Origin: Methylobacterium gossipiicola
Lineage (GTDB): Bacteria; Pseudomonadota; Alphaproteobacteria; Rhizobiales; Beijerinckiaceae
Assembly: GCF_900113485.1 (NCBI RefSeq)
Contig: NZ_FOPM01000018.1
Location: 1-64,000 of the forward strand
DNA: 64,000 bases
Reading direction: 5' to 3'
A program made the position numbers and the translations under genes. Under the pieces are notes generated by a model. It was not told where the DNA came from. It worked only from the letters and a program-made list of their open reading frames with translations, and did no database searches. Position 1 is the first letter of the stretch, and every line of letters begins with the position of its first letter. Below are positions 32,885-42,373 of the stretch, piece by piece.

Positions 32885-35800
32885 TCAGAACAGGGCCGGG
32901 CTCGGCGCTTCGGTGGGGGACAGGGCCGGCTCCGGAGCGGCGGCGAGGCGGGCGAAGGCCGGGCCACCGAAGCGCAGGAGCAGGATCGGGGTGAGGACGG
33001 CGTCCAGCAGGGTCGCGCTGAAGAGCCCGCCGAAGATCGTCACCGCCACGGGGTGGAGGATCTCCTTGCCGGGCGCGGTGCCGTCGAGGAGCAACGGCAC
33101 CAGGGCGATGCCGGCGGCAAGGGCCGTCATGAGCACGGGCACGAGGCGCTCCTGGCTCGCCCGCAGCACCAGGGCCGGGCCGAAGGGGATGCCCTCGGTG
33201 AGCCCGAGGTTGAGGGCGTGGCTGATCTTGAGGATGCCGTTGCGGGCGACGATGCCGGTGAGCGTCACGAAGCCGATCATCGAGGCGACGGAGAGGGGGA
33301 GGCCCGTCACCTTCAGGGCGACGACGCTGCCCATGAGGGCCAGCGGCACGTTGCCCATGACGATGAGGGCGAGCCGCCCCGAGCGGTAGCGGCTCGCCAG
33401 CAGGGCGAAGACGAGGGCGAGCGACACGAGGCTGAGGAGGCCGATGGTCCGCGTCGCTTCCCCTTGAGCCTGGAACGCCCCTTCGAGGCTTGCCGAGACC
33501 CCCTCGGGCAGCTTCGTCTCGGCGAGCATCCGCCCGATGGACGCCGCCACGGCCGAGCCGTCCGATCCCGGCACGGTGTTGGCCTGGATGACGAGGCGCC
33601 GCCGGCCGTTCTCGCGAAGAATCTGGTTGGGGCCGTCGCGCTCGGTGATGTCGGCCAGGGCATGGGCCGGCACCCAGCCCGTCGGCGTCTCGATGAGGAG
33701 GTCGCGCAGGGCCGTGACGGAGCGGCCGGATTCCGGCAGCCGCACGGTGACGTCGAAACGGCGCAGGCCGTCCACCAGGGTCGAGACCACGCGACCGTTG
33801 GCGAGGCGACTGACCGCATCCACCACGGCGTTCGGGGCGATGCCGTAGAGGGCGGCCCGGCCGCCATCGACGCGGACGTCGAGCTGCGGGATGCGGACCT
33901 GCTTCTCGATGGCGAGATCCGCGAGCCCCGGAATCGTCTCGAAGCGCGTCTTCAGATCCTCGGCCGTGCGGCGCAGGGTGTCGAGATCCTCGCCGAACAG
34001 CTTCACGGCGATCTCGGCCCGCACCCCCGACAGCATGTGATCGAGGCGGTGGGAGATCGGCTGCCCGACATTCACCGAGACCGGCAGCACCCCGAGGCGG
34101 GCGCGGATGTCGGCGACGACGCTGTCGCGGGGGCGGCCGCCCGGCTTGAGGCCGATTTCGAGGTCGGAAGAGTGGACGCCCTCGGCGTGTTCGTCGAGTT
34201 CGGCCCGGCCCGTGCGGCGTCCGACGCGGTCGACTTCCGGGATGTCCATGACGAGCCCCTCCGCGATGGCGCCGATGCGGCTCGATTCGGCGAGGGATAT
34301 GCCCGGCGTGAAGGCGAGGTTGACGGTGAACGAGCCCTCGTTGAACGGCGGCAGGAACACCCGCGGCAGGCCCATCGCCCCATGGACCGCGAGGCCGACG
34401 CCGAGGAGGGCGGCGGCCATCACCACCCCCTGGTGGCGCAGCGCCCCCCGGACGAGGCGGGCATTCCCGGCCTTCAGCCCTCGGACGAGGCGGCCTTCGG
34501 GCGCCTCCAGGCTCCTGAGGCCGGGCAGCAGCCAGGAGGCCAGCGCCGGCGTCAGGGTGAGGGAGACGAGAAGGCTCGACAGGATCGCGATGATGTAGGC
34601 TTGGCCGAGGGGCGCGAACAGCCGGCCCTCGATGCCCGACAGGGCGAAGAGCGGGACGAAGACGAGGCAGATGATGGCGGTCGCGTAGACGATCCCGGAG
34701 CGTACCTCGTTCGAGGCCGCCACGATCACGGCGAAGGCCGGGCGGGGGGCGCCGGCGTGCCGGTTCTCGCGCAGGCGCCGCAGGATGTTCTCCACGTCCA
34801 CCACGGCGTCGTCCACGAGTTCGCCGATGGCGATGGCGAGGCCGCCCAGCGTCATGGTGTTGATGGAGAGGCCGAGGGCGGAGAAGATCGCCGCGGTGGC
34901 CAGGATCGAGACGGGGATCGCCGCGAGGGAGATGAGGGTGGTGCGGGCGTTCATCAGGAACGCGAACAGCACCACGGCCACCACCGCCACGGCCTCGCAC
35001 AGCACCCGCACGACGTTGCCCAGCGAGGTCTCGATGAAGTCCGCCTGCCGGAACAGGATCTTCCGCGCTTCGATGCCGTTGGGCAGGGCCGGGGCGATTT
35101 CGGCGAGCGCCGCCTCCACCGTGCGGGTGAGGCGCACGGTGTCGATGCCGGGCTGCTTCTCCACGGAGACGATGACGGCGGGTTTTCCCATATAGCCGCC
35201 GTCGCCGCGCTTCGGCCGGGGCGCGAAGGCGATGTCGGCCACCTGCCGCAGGTAGACCGGCCCACCGGGCGTCGGTACCACGAGGCCGCTGAGATCCGCG
35301 AGGTCGGTGGTGCGGCCCACCGCCCGGATCAGCACCTCGCGGGCGCCCGCCTCGGTGAAGCCGCCGCCCGCATTGGTGCCGAAGCCTTCCAGCGCCTTCG
35401 CCAGGGCCTCGTTCGTGACGCCGAGCGCCCGCATGGCGGCGGGGTTCGGGGCGACGCGGAACTGGCGCACTTCACCGCCGATGGGGATCACCTGGGCGAC
35501 ACCCGGGATCGACAGGAGGCGCGGCCGGATCGTGAAGTCGGCCGTCTCGCGCAGCTGCATGGCGGAGGCGGTCTCGCCCGTGACGGCGACGAGGAGGATG
35601 CCGCCCATGATCGATGAGACCGGCCCCATCTGCGGATTGACGGTCGCGGGCAGTTCCGTGCGGGCGAGCGCCAGGCGCTCGGCCACGAACTGGCGGGCCC
35701 GGAACAGGTCGGCCGACCATTCGAACTCCACCGTGACGATGGACAGGCCGATGCCGGAGACCGAGCGCACGCGGGTGACGCCGGGCAGGCCGTTCATCCG

Positions 35801-36013
35801 GGTCTCGATGGGGTAGGTGACGCGCTGCTCCACCTCCGCGGGGGCGAGCCCTTCGGCCTCCGTCATCACCGTGACGGTGGGGCGGTTGAGGTCGGGCAGC
35901 ACGTCCACGGGCAGGCGGGTCAGGGCCAGTACGCCCGTGAGGACGAGGGCGGCGGCCAGCGCCAGCACGAGGAGGCGGTTGCGCAGGGATTGCGCGACGA
36001 TGGTCTCGAACAT
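32885..36013 (-). CDS. Heavy-metal efflux RND pump (CzcA/CusA family)
   Basis: The inner-membrane proton-driven transporter of a tripartite metal efflux system, 1042 residues and full length for the family. [23 protein letters not shown] gives TM1, [16 protein letters not shown] follows, and two large periplasmic loops alternate with 12 helices. The TM4 motif [22 protein letters not shown] contains the proton-relay Asp pair. It differs from the CusA form (GAMVDAAIVMIEN), so silver/copper specificity is not supported; cobalt, zinc, cadmium or nickel are possible. The adaptor gene lies 12 bases upstream. No outer-membrane factor gene is present nearby. Confidence 0.94.
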   Translation of the reverse strand: MFETIVAQSLRNRLLVLALAAALVLTGVLALTRLPVDVLPDLNRPTVTVMTEAEGLAPAEVEQRVTYPIETRMNGLPGVTRVRSVSGIGLSIVTVEFEWSADLFRARQFVAERLALARTELPATVNPQMGPVSSIMGGILLVAVTGETASAMQLRETADFTIRPRLLSIPGVAQVIPIGGEVRQFRVAPNPAAMRALGVTNEALAKALEGFGTNAGGGFTEAGAREVLIRAVGRTTDLADLSGLVVPTPGGPVYLRQVADIAFAPRPKRGDGGYMGKPAVIVSVEKQPGIDTVRLTRTVEAALAEIAPALPNGIEARKILFRQADFIETSLGNVVRVLCEAVAVVAVVLFAFLMNARTTLISLAAIPVSILATAAIFSALGLSINTMTLGGLAIAIGELVDDAVVDVENILRRLRENRHAGAPRPAFAVIVAASNEVRSGIVYATAIICLVFVPLFALSGIEGRLFAPLGQAYIIAILSSLLVSLTLTPALASWLLPGLRSLEAPEGRLVRGLKAGNARLVRGALRHQGVVMAAALLGVGLAVHGAMGLPRVFLPPFNEGSFTVNLAFTPGISLAESSRIGAIAEGLVMDIPEVDRVGRRTGRAELDEHAEGVHSSDLEIGLKPGGRPRDSVVADIRARLGVLPVSVNVGQPISHRLDHMLSGVRAEIAVKLFGEDLDTLRRTAEDLKTRFETIPGLADLAIEKQVRIPQLDVRVDGGRAALYGIAPNAVVDAVSRLANGRVVSTLVDGLRRFDVTVRLPESGRSVTALRDLLIETPTGWVPAHALADITERDGPNQILRENGRRRLVIQANTVPGSDGSAVAASIGRMLAETKLPEGVSASLEGAFQAQGEATRTIGLLSLVSLALVFALLASRYRSGRLALIVMGNVPLALMGSVVALKVTGLPLSVASMIGFVTLTGIVARNGILKISHALNLGLTEGIPFGPALVLRASQERLVPVLMTALAAGIALVPLLLDGTAPGKEILHPVAVTIFGGLFSATLLDAVLTPILLLRFGGPAFARLAAAPEPALSPTEAPSPALF

Positions 36014-36025
36014 CGGAGCGCGCCT

Positions 36026-37717
36026 TCAGCGGATCTGGTCGAGAAGTTCGGCGCCCTGCACCACGACGCGGCGGCCCGCCGCGAGGCCGTCGGCCACGAG
36101 GACCCGGTCGGCATCGAGGGCTTCGGCCCGCACGGCGCGGGCGATGAAGCGTTCGGCGCTGACGTGCTCGTAGACGAGGCTCGTGGCTTCGTGGCGCACG
36201 AGGCCGCCGCGCGGCAGGGCCAGGCCCTCGCGCGGGCCGCCGGTGGGCGCCAGCACGGTGACGAACTGGCCGAGCCGCAGGCCGCCGGTCTCCCCCGTGA
36301 TGGCGAACTGGACGGGGACGGCCTGATTGCGGTCGGCCAGCCCCGCGCCGCGATAGGCGAGGGTCAGGCTCGCGCCGTCGCCGAGGCGGGCGGTGGCGGC
36401 GCTGCCCTCGTCGAGGGCGGAGAAGCTCAGGGCCTCGACCCAGAGCTTGCCCGGATCGACGATGCGGTAGACCACCGTACCGGGGGCCGCCATGGCGCCG
36501 GCCACGGCGCCCGTCTCGGCGATGACCCCGTCCACGGGGGCCACCAGGGCTTCGGGCTCGCGCCGGACGGCGTCGAGGGCGGCGCGGCGGTCGCGCAGGC
36601 CGTCCAGTTCTGAGCGGGCATCGTCGAGCTGGGTCCGGGCCACGGCGCCCGTGGTGGCGAGGCGCTCGAAGCGGTCGACCCGGCGCATCAGGATCGCGAT
36701 CTGCTGGTCGAGCTCGCCCTGGCGCTGGCGCATGTCGGACACGTCCACGGCCTGGACCGGGGGCGTCACGACGGCCAGGACGTCGCCGCGCCGCACGCGG
36801 GTGCCGAGGCGCGGAAAGCCGCCCGGCGGCGGGGCGAGGCGGCCGCCGACGGAGGATTGTACCACGCCGCTGGCGTTGGGATCGGCGATGATCCGGCCGG
36901 GCAGTTCCGTCACGCGGGCGACGTTGGCGAGGGCGGTGCGGTCCGTCCGCAGGGCGAGGAGCCGCTGCAGGGATTTGGGGACGAACACCGAGCCGTCGGG
37001 CAGGCGGCGGGCGCGTTCGGGGGCGCCGGGCGTGAGGGCAGCCGGCAAGGGAGCGGCAGGAAGGGCGGCGGCGTGGCCACCGTCCGCGTGTCCCTCATGC
37101 GCGCGGGCGGTGCCGCCGAGAACCAGGGTCGCCGTGACGGCCAGGAGGGCGAGGACCGGGACGGTTCGGCGGCCGCGCACGGTCGAGAGGACCGCGAGCC
37201 CGAGGAGGAATCCGGCGGCGGTGGCGAGGGGGTTCTGCCGGCGCAGGATCTCGGCGAGTGTCGGGGTGGCCGCGCCCGTGCTCGCCGTGGCGGCCGGGGC
37301 CTCGTCCAAATCGAGGTCGAGGCTCAGGATGTCGGTGGCGCCGTTCGCGGTGACGCCCACCAGGAGGTCGTTGTGGGTGCTGCCCTTGGCCCAGGGGAGG
37401 GGGAGGCGATACGTGCCGGGCGCCGTCTCGACGGCCTTGCGGCGCGGCTGGCCTTCCAGGGACACGGCGAGGCCGGCGCCCGCCACGGGGGCGTTGGTGG
37501 CGACGTCATCGAGGTAGAAGACGAGATCCGCGCCCAAGACCACGGCCACGAGTTCGAACCGCTTCGAGACGGCCTCGGCACGGGGGGCGGCCGCCACGGG
37601 CGCGGGCGGCGGCTCGGCCCCGTGGTCGTGGCCCTCATGGGCGAATACGAGTGCGGGGAGGGTGAGAAAGCAGGCGAGGGCGAGCGCGCGCAGGGCGGCC
37701 ATGGGAACGAGGAGCAT
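36026..37717 (-). CDS. RND efflux periplasmic adaptor with N-terminal His-rich and membrane-anchored extension
   Basis: A 563-residue membrane-fusion protein (CzcB-like), much longer than the usual ~400. After a signal peptide comes FAHEGHDHG and a beta-rich CopC/YtkA-like module (about 50-130). A second hydrophobic segment follows (VLALLAVTATLVLGGTARAHEGHADGGH), after which a second His-rich start looks like the original mature N-terminus. The adaptor core then has FVPKSLQRLLALRT, a barrel-sandwich domain (GGRLAPPPGGFPRLGTRVRRGDVL), a coiled-coil (DMRQRQGELDQQIAILMRRVDRFERL) and beta-barrel domains. It appears to be a fusion of a small metal-binding membrane protein with the adaptor. It sits 12 bases before the pump gene. 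Confidence 0.87.
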   Translation of the reverse strand: MLLVPMAALRALALACFLTLPALVFAHEGHDHGAEPPPAPVAAAPRAEAVSKRFELVAVVLGADLVFYLDDVATNAPVAGAGLAVSLEGQPRRKAVETAPGTYRLPLPWAKGSTHNDLLVGVTANGATDILSLDLDLDEAPAATASTGAATPTLAEILRRQNPLATAAGFLLGLAVLSTVRGRRTVPVLALLAVTATLVLGGTARAHEGHADGGHAAALPAAPLPAALTPGAPERARRLPDGSVFVPKSLQRLLALRTDRTALANVARVTELPGRIIADPNASGVVQSSVGGRLAPPPGGFPRLGTRVRRGDVLAVVTPPVQAVDVSDMRQRQGELDQQIAILMRRVDRFERLATTGAVARTQLDDARSELDGLRDRRAALDAVRREPEALVAPVDGVIAETGAVAGAMAAPGTVVYRIVDPGKLWVEALSFSALDEGSAATARLGDGASLTLAYRGAGLADRNQAVPVQFAITGETGGLRLGQFVTVLAPTGGPREGLALPRGGLVRHEATSLVYEHVSAERFIARAVRAEALDADRVLVADGLAAGRRVVVQGAELLDQIR

Positions 37718-37795
37718 GAAAAGTCTTTCGCCGACGGAACACGGAACGGCGCCCCCGAACCGCGCGCGGCGGCTCGACGGGGACGCGCGAAGGCG

Positions 37796-38194
37796 TCAGG
37801 CGAAGGATCTCGGGGGTTCGGGCAGGGCTTCGGGCACCACGTCCGTCCGCGCCGGAAAGGCCCGGGGCAGGGCGCGGCCCGCCGGGTCGCGGGGCGGCAG
37901 GGCCGCCTGCGGATCGGCCGCGAGGGCGGCGCCGGTGCAGCAATGGGTGCCGGGGGCGCGGCAGCAGGCCCCGTCGCAGGGGCGGGCGAGGCCGGTCTCC
38001 GGGCTTGCCTGGACCGTCGCGGCGGTGACGGATTTCGTCACGGTCGCGAGGGTGGTGGGAGCGGCCACGGAGGGGCGGCCCGGTCCGCCATGGGCATGGC
38101 CCGCATGCGCCTCTGCTCCGGACGGCATGAGGCCGGCGGCGATCAGAACGATCGTCGCCACGAGCCAGAGTGCCAGGGTGCGGGCGCAGGTCAT
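37796..38194 (-). CDS. Small exported His/Cys-containing protein of the metal-efflux locus
   Basis: A 132-residue hypothetical protein and first gene of the metal-efflux operon. MTCARTLALWLVATIVLIAAGLMPSGAEA is a signal peptide or anchor. The mature start HAGHAHGG is His-rich, and the centre has five Cys in CDGACCRAPGTHCCTG, a plausible metal-binding or disulfide-rich knot. The tail is Pro/Arg-rich. No family is recognised. Position and composition suggest periplasmic metal sensing or buffering, by analogy with CnrX- or CzcI-type first genes, but sequence similarity to those is not evident. Confidence 0.68.
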   Translation of the reverse strand: MTCARTLALWLVATIVLIAAGLMPSGAEAHAGHAHGGPGRPSVAAPTTLATVTKSVTAATVQASPETGLARPCDGACCRAPGTHCCTGAALAADPQAALPPRDPAGRALPRAFPARTDVVPEALPEPPRSFA

Positions 38195-38289
38195 GACGGC
38201 GAAGCCATAGCACGGGCGGCGCCCCGGCGACAGACGGATCGTTCTCGCTTAATCGAAGGCGACGATTCCCAACCCAAGGACCCCACACG

Positions 38290-39051
38290 GTGCGAACCCT
38301 GCGCGTCATCGGCATCGGCGCCGGCAATCCCGAGCACGTCACCGTGCAGGCCATCCGCGCCCTCAACACCGTCGACGTGGTGTTCGTCCTCGACAAGGGC
38401 AGCGAGAAGGCGAGCCTCGTCGCCCTGCGCCACGAGATCTGCCAGCGCTACATCACCGAACGGCCCTACCGCTTCGTCGAGGCGCGGGACCCCGAGCGCG
38501 ACCGCAACCCCGCCGATTACGGGGCGACGGTGGAGGCGTGGCACGCCGCCCGGGCGGTCCTGTACGAGGCGATGATCGCGGGCGAACTCGGCCCCGGCCA
38601 ATGCGGCGCCTTCCTGGTCTGGGGCGATCCCGCCCTCTACGACAGCACCCTGCGGATCATCGAGCGCATCGTGGCGCGCGGCCGCGTGCCCTTCACCTAC
38701 GACGTGATCCCGGGGATCAGCAGCGTCCAGGCGCTCGCCGCCAGCCACCGCATCGCCCTCAACCGCATCGGCGCCCCCGTCCACATCACCACGGGCCGGC
38801 AGATCGCCGACGGCCTGCCGCCCGGCGCCGACACCACCGTGGTGATGCTCGACGGGCATCCGCGCTTCGACCACCTCGATCCCGATCTCACGATCTACTG
38901 GGGCGCCTATCTCGGGACACCGGACGAAATCGTCCTGTCCGGGCGCCTCGGCACCATCGCCGATACCATCGGCCGGACCCGCGCGGAGGCCCGCGCCCGT
39001 CACGGCTGGATCATGGACACCTACTTGCTGCGAGTGCCCGGCGAGGGGTGA
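38290..39051 (+). CDS. cobF: Precorrin-6A synthase (deacetylating) CobF
   Basis: A 253-residue SAM-dependent methyltransferase of the aerobic cobalamin pathway, which methylates C-1 of precorrin-5 and releases the C-20/methyl fragment as acetate. The tetrapyrrole methylase opening is LRVIGIGAGNPEHVTVQAIRALN. The family-specific LDKGSEKASLVALRHEIC and FLVWGDPALYDSTLRIIERI follow. The GTG start at 38290 begins the fold directly. No other cob gene lies in the window, so it is detached from the main cob cluster. Corrinoids matter for methylotrophs through methylmalonyl- and ethylmalonyl-CoA mutases. Confidence 0.95.
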   Translation: MRTLRVIGIGAGNPEHVTVQAIRALNTVDVVFVLDKGSEKASLVALRHEICQRYITERPYRFVEARDPERDRNPADYGATVEAWHAARAVLYEAMIAGELGPGQCGAFLVWGDPALYDSTLRIIERIVARGRVPFTYDVIPGISSVQALAASHRIALNRIGAPVHITTGRQIADGLPPGADTTVVMLDGHPRFDHLDPDLTIYWGAYLGTPDEIVLSGRLGTIADTIGRTRAEARARHGWIMDTYLLRVPGEG

Positions 39052-39300
39052 TCGGTTCGGGGTGCCCCCAACGCCCTGTTCCTGCGGCATAGTCGCCCGG
39101 GCCTCGGAACGAAATCGCCCCCGATCGGGGTGCGGCGAAAAATCGATCCGTCCCGGTGCGCCGCCGCAGGTGCCGTCTCCTCTCGGGGTCTTCCCTTGGA
39201 CGTCGCCACCGGGTTGCGCGGCGGTGGGGGGATTTTCCGGAGCCCGGCCGGGGGCGATCATCGGTCCCGCGCATCGGGTCGATGCGCCGGAGGACCGGAG

Positions 39301-40530
39301 ATGGCGGAAACGGTGGGACGGGGCGGGAGACGCCTGCGGCGGGTGATCGGGGCGGGGGCCGTCTGCCTCGTCCTCGGTGCCGCCCTCGCCTGCCTCGACC
39401 GTCAGGCCGTCGCGGCCCTGCCCCCGTTGCCCCAGGACGGTCTCGACGCGGAGGCATCCACCGCCCCCGCCCGCGTCACCCTCGGACCCCGGGGCCGCGA
39501 CATTCGCCTCGCCGGGGAACTGGGGGAGGGGACGGCGGAGCGCCTGCGGCGTCTTCTCGCCGCCAATCCCGGGGTGGAGCGCCTGCACCTCACCAGCGAG
39601 GGCGGGCTCGTGGAGGAGGGGCAGGCCATCGGCGACCTCGTGGCGGCCCGGGGGCTCGCCACCTACGTGCCCGATTACTGCGTCTCGGCCTGCACCCTCG
39701 CCTTCGTGCGCGGCAGCCGGCGCTACCTCGTGGAGGGCGGGCGCCTCGGCTTCCACGCCCCCTACGAGGCCGGTCCGTCCGGCCGGATCGTCCAGGCGGA
39801 CGGTGTGCCCGAACGGGCGGCCTACCTCGCCGCCGGCCTCGATCCGGCCTTCGTCGCGCAAGCCCTGGCGACGCCGTCCGAGGATCTGTGGGTGCCCGAG
39901 CCCGGGCGGCTCCTGGCCGCCCACGCCGTGACCGACACCGTCGACACCGGGCGGTTCCCCGATTCGACCCTCGACGACGATCCGAGCCCGGCCGGCGCGC
40001 GGGCGGCGGTCCTGCGCCTGCTCCCGGTCCTTGAAATGACCCCCGGTGCGGGGATTGCTTCCTCGGTCGACGGGTTGGCGGCCTGGTACGCGGAGGCCTA
40101 CGGCGCCGGACATTCGGAGGCCGACAACGTCGCGGGCCTGCGCCGCCGTGCCGCCCTCGGGATCGCGCAGGCCCTGGGCCGGGCCGACGCGGCCACGGTT
40201 CTGGCGGCCGGGCGGTTTCTCCTGCGGGCCATGCTGGCGACCCGCGACACGGATCGCAGCCTGTGCGCGCGGATCGGGGCGGGGGCCGATCTCGTCGCAG
40301 CCGGGGAGGCCGTGGGCGATGGCGCGGAGGCGACGGCGCTGACGGCGCGGATCGGAGCTTTCACCGTGCCCGTGGTTCCGCCCGAATCGGCGCGCGGGCG
40401 CGGCTGCGCATCCGAGATCGACGCCTATACCCGCGCCCTGGCCCGGTCTCCGGCGCAGGCGGCCGAGTCCGTCCGGACCCTGGTGCTGCGGGCCGGCGCA
40501 TCCGTGCGCGAGGCGTCCGCCCTGCCCTAA
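39301..40530 (+). CDS. Predicted periplasmic ClpP-fold protein (COG3904-like)
   Basis: A 409-residue protein with an N-terminal membrane anchor or signal (RRVIGAGAVCLVLGAALACL). A ClpP/crotonase-like fold follows: LHLTSEGGLVEEGQAIGDLV, a Ser in YCVSACTLAFVRGSRRYL at the ClpP nucleophile position, and GRLGFHAPYE with the His. This arrangement is typical of the COG3904 'predicted periplasmic protein' group, possible Ser-His hydrolases. The C-terminal ~200 residues are helical and unrecognised. The frame is open upstream to 39130, but the anchor fixes ATG 39301. Its stop overlaps the convergent PAS gene's stop. Confidence 0.7.
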   Translation: MAETVGRGGRRLRRVIGAGAVCLVLGAALACLDRQAVAALPPLPQDGLDAEASTAPARVTLGPRGRDIRLAGELGEGTAERLRRLLAANPGVERLHLTSEGGLVEEGQAIGDLVAARGLATYVPDYCVSACTLAFVRGSRRYLVEGGRLGFHAPYEAGPSGRIVQADGVPERAAYLAAGLDPAFVAQALATPSEDLWVPEPGRLLAAHAVTDTVDTGRFPDSTLDDDPSPAGARAAVLRLLPVLEMTPGAGIASSVDGLAAWYAEAYGAGHSEADNVAGLRRRAALGIAQALGRADAATVLAAGRFLLRAMLATRDTDRSLCARIGAGADLVAAGEAVGDGAEATALTARIGAFTVPVVPPESARGRGCASEIDAYTRALARSPAQAAESVRTLVLRAGASVREASALP

Positions 40531-41093
40531 TGCCGTCGCTCGCCCGCCCTGCCCTGGAGATGGTGGGCGAGTTCGTGGCCGATCTCCCGAATGAGGCCTT
40601 CGAGGAGCCGGGCGAGGGCGGGGCGGTGGAGGTGGCCGGCGAGACCCTGCAGGGCGATGGCGTGCTCGGCCATGCGGTTCACGGCGTTCTGGGCCGGCCG
40701 GTCGAGGCCGCCTTCGTGGGTGAGATCGAGGGCGATGCCGCGCCCGTGCCGGGGCTGTCCCATTCCGTCGCACGCGATCCGTCCGCGCCAGGAGAGGGTG
40801 CGCCCGCCCCGCGCCGTGCGGAAGGCCACGTCGAACGGCGTGCCGCCCACGATGGCGGCGTGGACGGTGTTCTCGACGCGGGCACGGTCCGCGCCGTGAA
40901 CGCCGTCGAGGAGTTCGGCCAGGGACAGGCCGGAGGCCGCATCCGCCGGATCGAGGCCCATCCCCTCCGCCAGGTCACCCGAGAGCAGGAGGCGGTCCGC
41001 CCGGATGTCGTAGGTCCACAGGCCGATCACGCCGGAGGCGACCAGGGCCGCCTGCACGTCATCGCCATCCGCCGTGAGCGTGAGCAGAGACAT
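40527..41093 (-). CDS. Stand-alone PAS-domain protein
   Basis: A 188-residue cytoplasmic protein. A single PAS fold (about 10-125) contains IGLWTYDIRADRLLLSGDLAEGMGLDPADAASGLSLAELLDGVHGADRARV and the PAC end WRGRIACDGMGQPRHGRGIALDLT. The last ~60 residues are helical (AEHAIALQGLAGHLHRPALARLLEGLIREIGHEL), a possible dimerisation segment. There is no kinase, cyclase or DNA-binding domain, so it would act through a partner. The start is preceded by AGGAGG at 41099-41103 (minus strand). It ends four bases inside the convergent ClpP-fold gene. Confidence 0.72.
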   Translation of the reverse strand: MSLLTLTADGDDVQAALVASGVIGLWTYDIRADRLLLSGDLAEGMGLDPADAASGLSLAELLDGVHGADRARVENTVHAAIVGGTPFDVAFRTARGGRTLSWRGRIACDGMGQPRHGRGIALDLTHEGGLDRPAQNAVNRMAEHAIALQGLAGHLHRPALARLLEGLIREIGHELAHHLQGRAGERRH

Positions 41094-41424
41094 GATCCTC
41101 CTGGGGCGGGACGGGCCGGGGTGCTGAATTTACCTGAGGTTTGTCCGATGCCGGACGGGTTCCTCCGGTTTCACCGCAGGCTAAGGCGAAAGCGCCATTT
41201 CGAGAAGGGGGGAGGTTGCGCTTTTATCGATCAAAATCAACCTCAGATTGGCAGTGGGGGAGGGGGTGGCCGTGTGTCGGATGCTGCGGCGCAAGACGGC
41301 CTTTAAGGGTTGATTAACCATGATGGATCAGACCCGATGGAGTCATCCTTGCGTCACAGGACAGCCCGGCGCCGCCGGTCCCTTGGAGGCCAGGACGGAC
41401 CGCGAGCCGGGAAGGGGCGCTAGG

Positions 41425-42063
41425 ATGAAGGCCATCACGTTCGTCACGCAGAAGGGGGGGAGCGGCAAGAGCACCCTGTGCATCTCGCTCGCCGTCGCCG
41501 CCCAGGAGCGCGGGCTCTCCGTCTGCATCCTGGAGATGGATCGTCAGGCCACCATCTCCGACTGGCTCGACCACCGCACCGCCGACGGCCCGGAGGTCGC
41601 TCAGATCGACGCCACCCAGATCGACGCCGTCATGGCCCAGCTGCGCGAGTCGTCCTACGATTACGTGTTCATCGACACGCCGGGCGTCGATTCCGCCGGC
41701 ACCCTCTCGGCGATCCGCGCGGCCGATCTCTGCATCATCCCGTGCCGGCCGACGCCCGCCGATCTGCGCGCCTTCAAGCCGACCCTGGCCGCCGTCTATC
41801 GCCTGGAAAAGAAGTTCGCCTTCGTCCTGAACCAGACCCCGCCCCGCTCCTACCGCATCCGCGACGCGGCCGACGGTCTCGCGGTGCTGGGCATCCTGCC
41901 CGACGTCAACATCGTCGCCCGCACGGACCATCAGGACGCCATCGGGGTCGGCCAGGGCGTCACTGAGTTCAACCCGAAGGGACAGGCGGCGGGCGAGGTG
42001 CGCAAGCTCTGGACCTGGATCGAGAAGCGGATGCAGGTCTCGAAGCATGTCAAAGCCGCCTAA
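41425..42063 (+). CDS. ParA-family ATPase (orphan)
   Basis: A 212-residue deviant Walker-type ATPase. MKAITFVTQKGGSGKSTLCISLAVAA holds the signature KGGxGKS/T motif. LEMDRQATISDWLD is the A' Asp region and YDYVFIDTPG is Walker B. It resembles the short chromosomal or plasmid ParA forms without an N-terminal HTH. It overlaps a small downstream partner by 17 bases instead of a ParB gene. Likely roles are positioning of a cargo (protein cluster, plasmid or chromosome region). ATG 41425 is chosen because it begins the ATPase core; the open frame extends to 41320. The 331-bp gap 41094-41424 shows no other gene. Confidence 0.85.
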   Translation: MKAITFVTQKGGSGKSTLCISLAVAAQERGLSVCILEMDRQATISDWLDHRTADGPEVAQIDATQIDAVMAQLRESSYDYVFIDTPGVDSAGTLSAIRAADLCIIPCRPTPADLRAFKPTLAAVYRLEKKFAFVLNQTPPRSYRIRDAADGLAVLGILPDVNIVARTDHQDAIGVGQGVTEFNPKGQAAGEVRKLWTWIEKRMQVSKHVKAA

Positions 42064-42373
42064 ACCGGGTCTCGTCCGGCCGAATCTCGCCTCCATCGTC
42101 GCGGCCTCGACCGCGACGAGCCGCCCCCTGCCCAGCGCCGAGATCGTCAAGCTCGACGTCGGGACGCCCCGCTCGCGGCCCAGCACCACCCTCAAGGAGC
42201 GGGCACGACAAATGTCCGTCTACCTCGAGCCGCCGGTCTACGATCAGCTGCGCGACATCGCCCATGCCGAGCGCGCCAAGATGCACGGCCTCATGCTCGA
42301 GGCCCTCGACCTGCTGTTCAAGCAGCGCGGCGCCCGCTCCATTCGACACCTCACGGACGGCGATTCCCGCTGA
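42047..42373 (+). CDS. Small partner of the orphan ParA
   Basis: A 108-residue protein starting inside the ParA gene (17-base overlap in another frame), so co-translated. The N-terminal half is a disordered Ser/Pro/Thr-rich tail (LASIVAASTATSRPLP). The C-terminal half, RARQMSVYLEPPVYDQLRDIAHAERAKMHGLMLEALDLLFKQRG, has the strand-helix-helix pattern of a ribbon-helix-helix DNA-binding domain. That would make it a ParB/ParG-like adaptor linking ParA to DNA. No ParB nuclease-fold motif is present. Confidence 0.75.
   Translation: MSKPPKPGLVRPNLASIVAASTATSRPLPSAEIVKLDVGTPRSRPSTTLKERARQMSVYLEPPVYDQLRDIAHAERAKMHGLMLEALDLLFKQRGARSIRHLTDGDSR

Noticed and set aside
32885..36013. CusA-type copper/silver specificity
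   Set aside because: The TM4 motif is [13 protein letters not shown] and not the CusA form, so specificity was left open.
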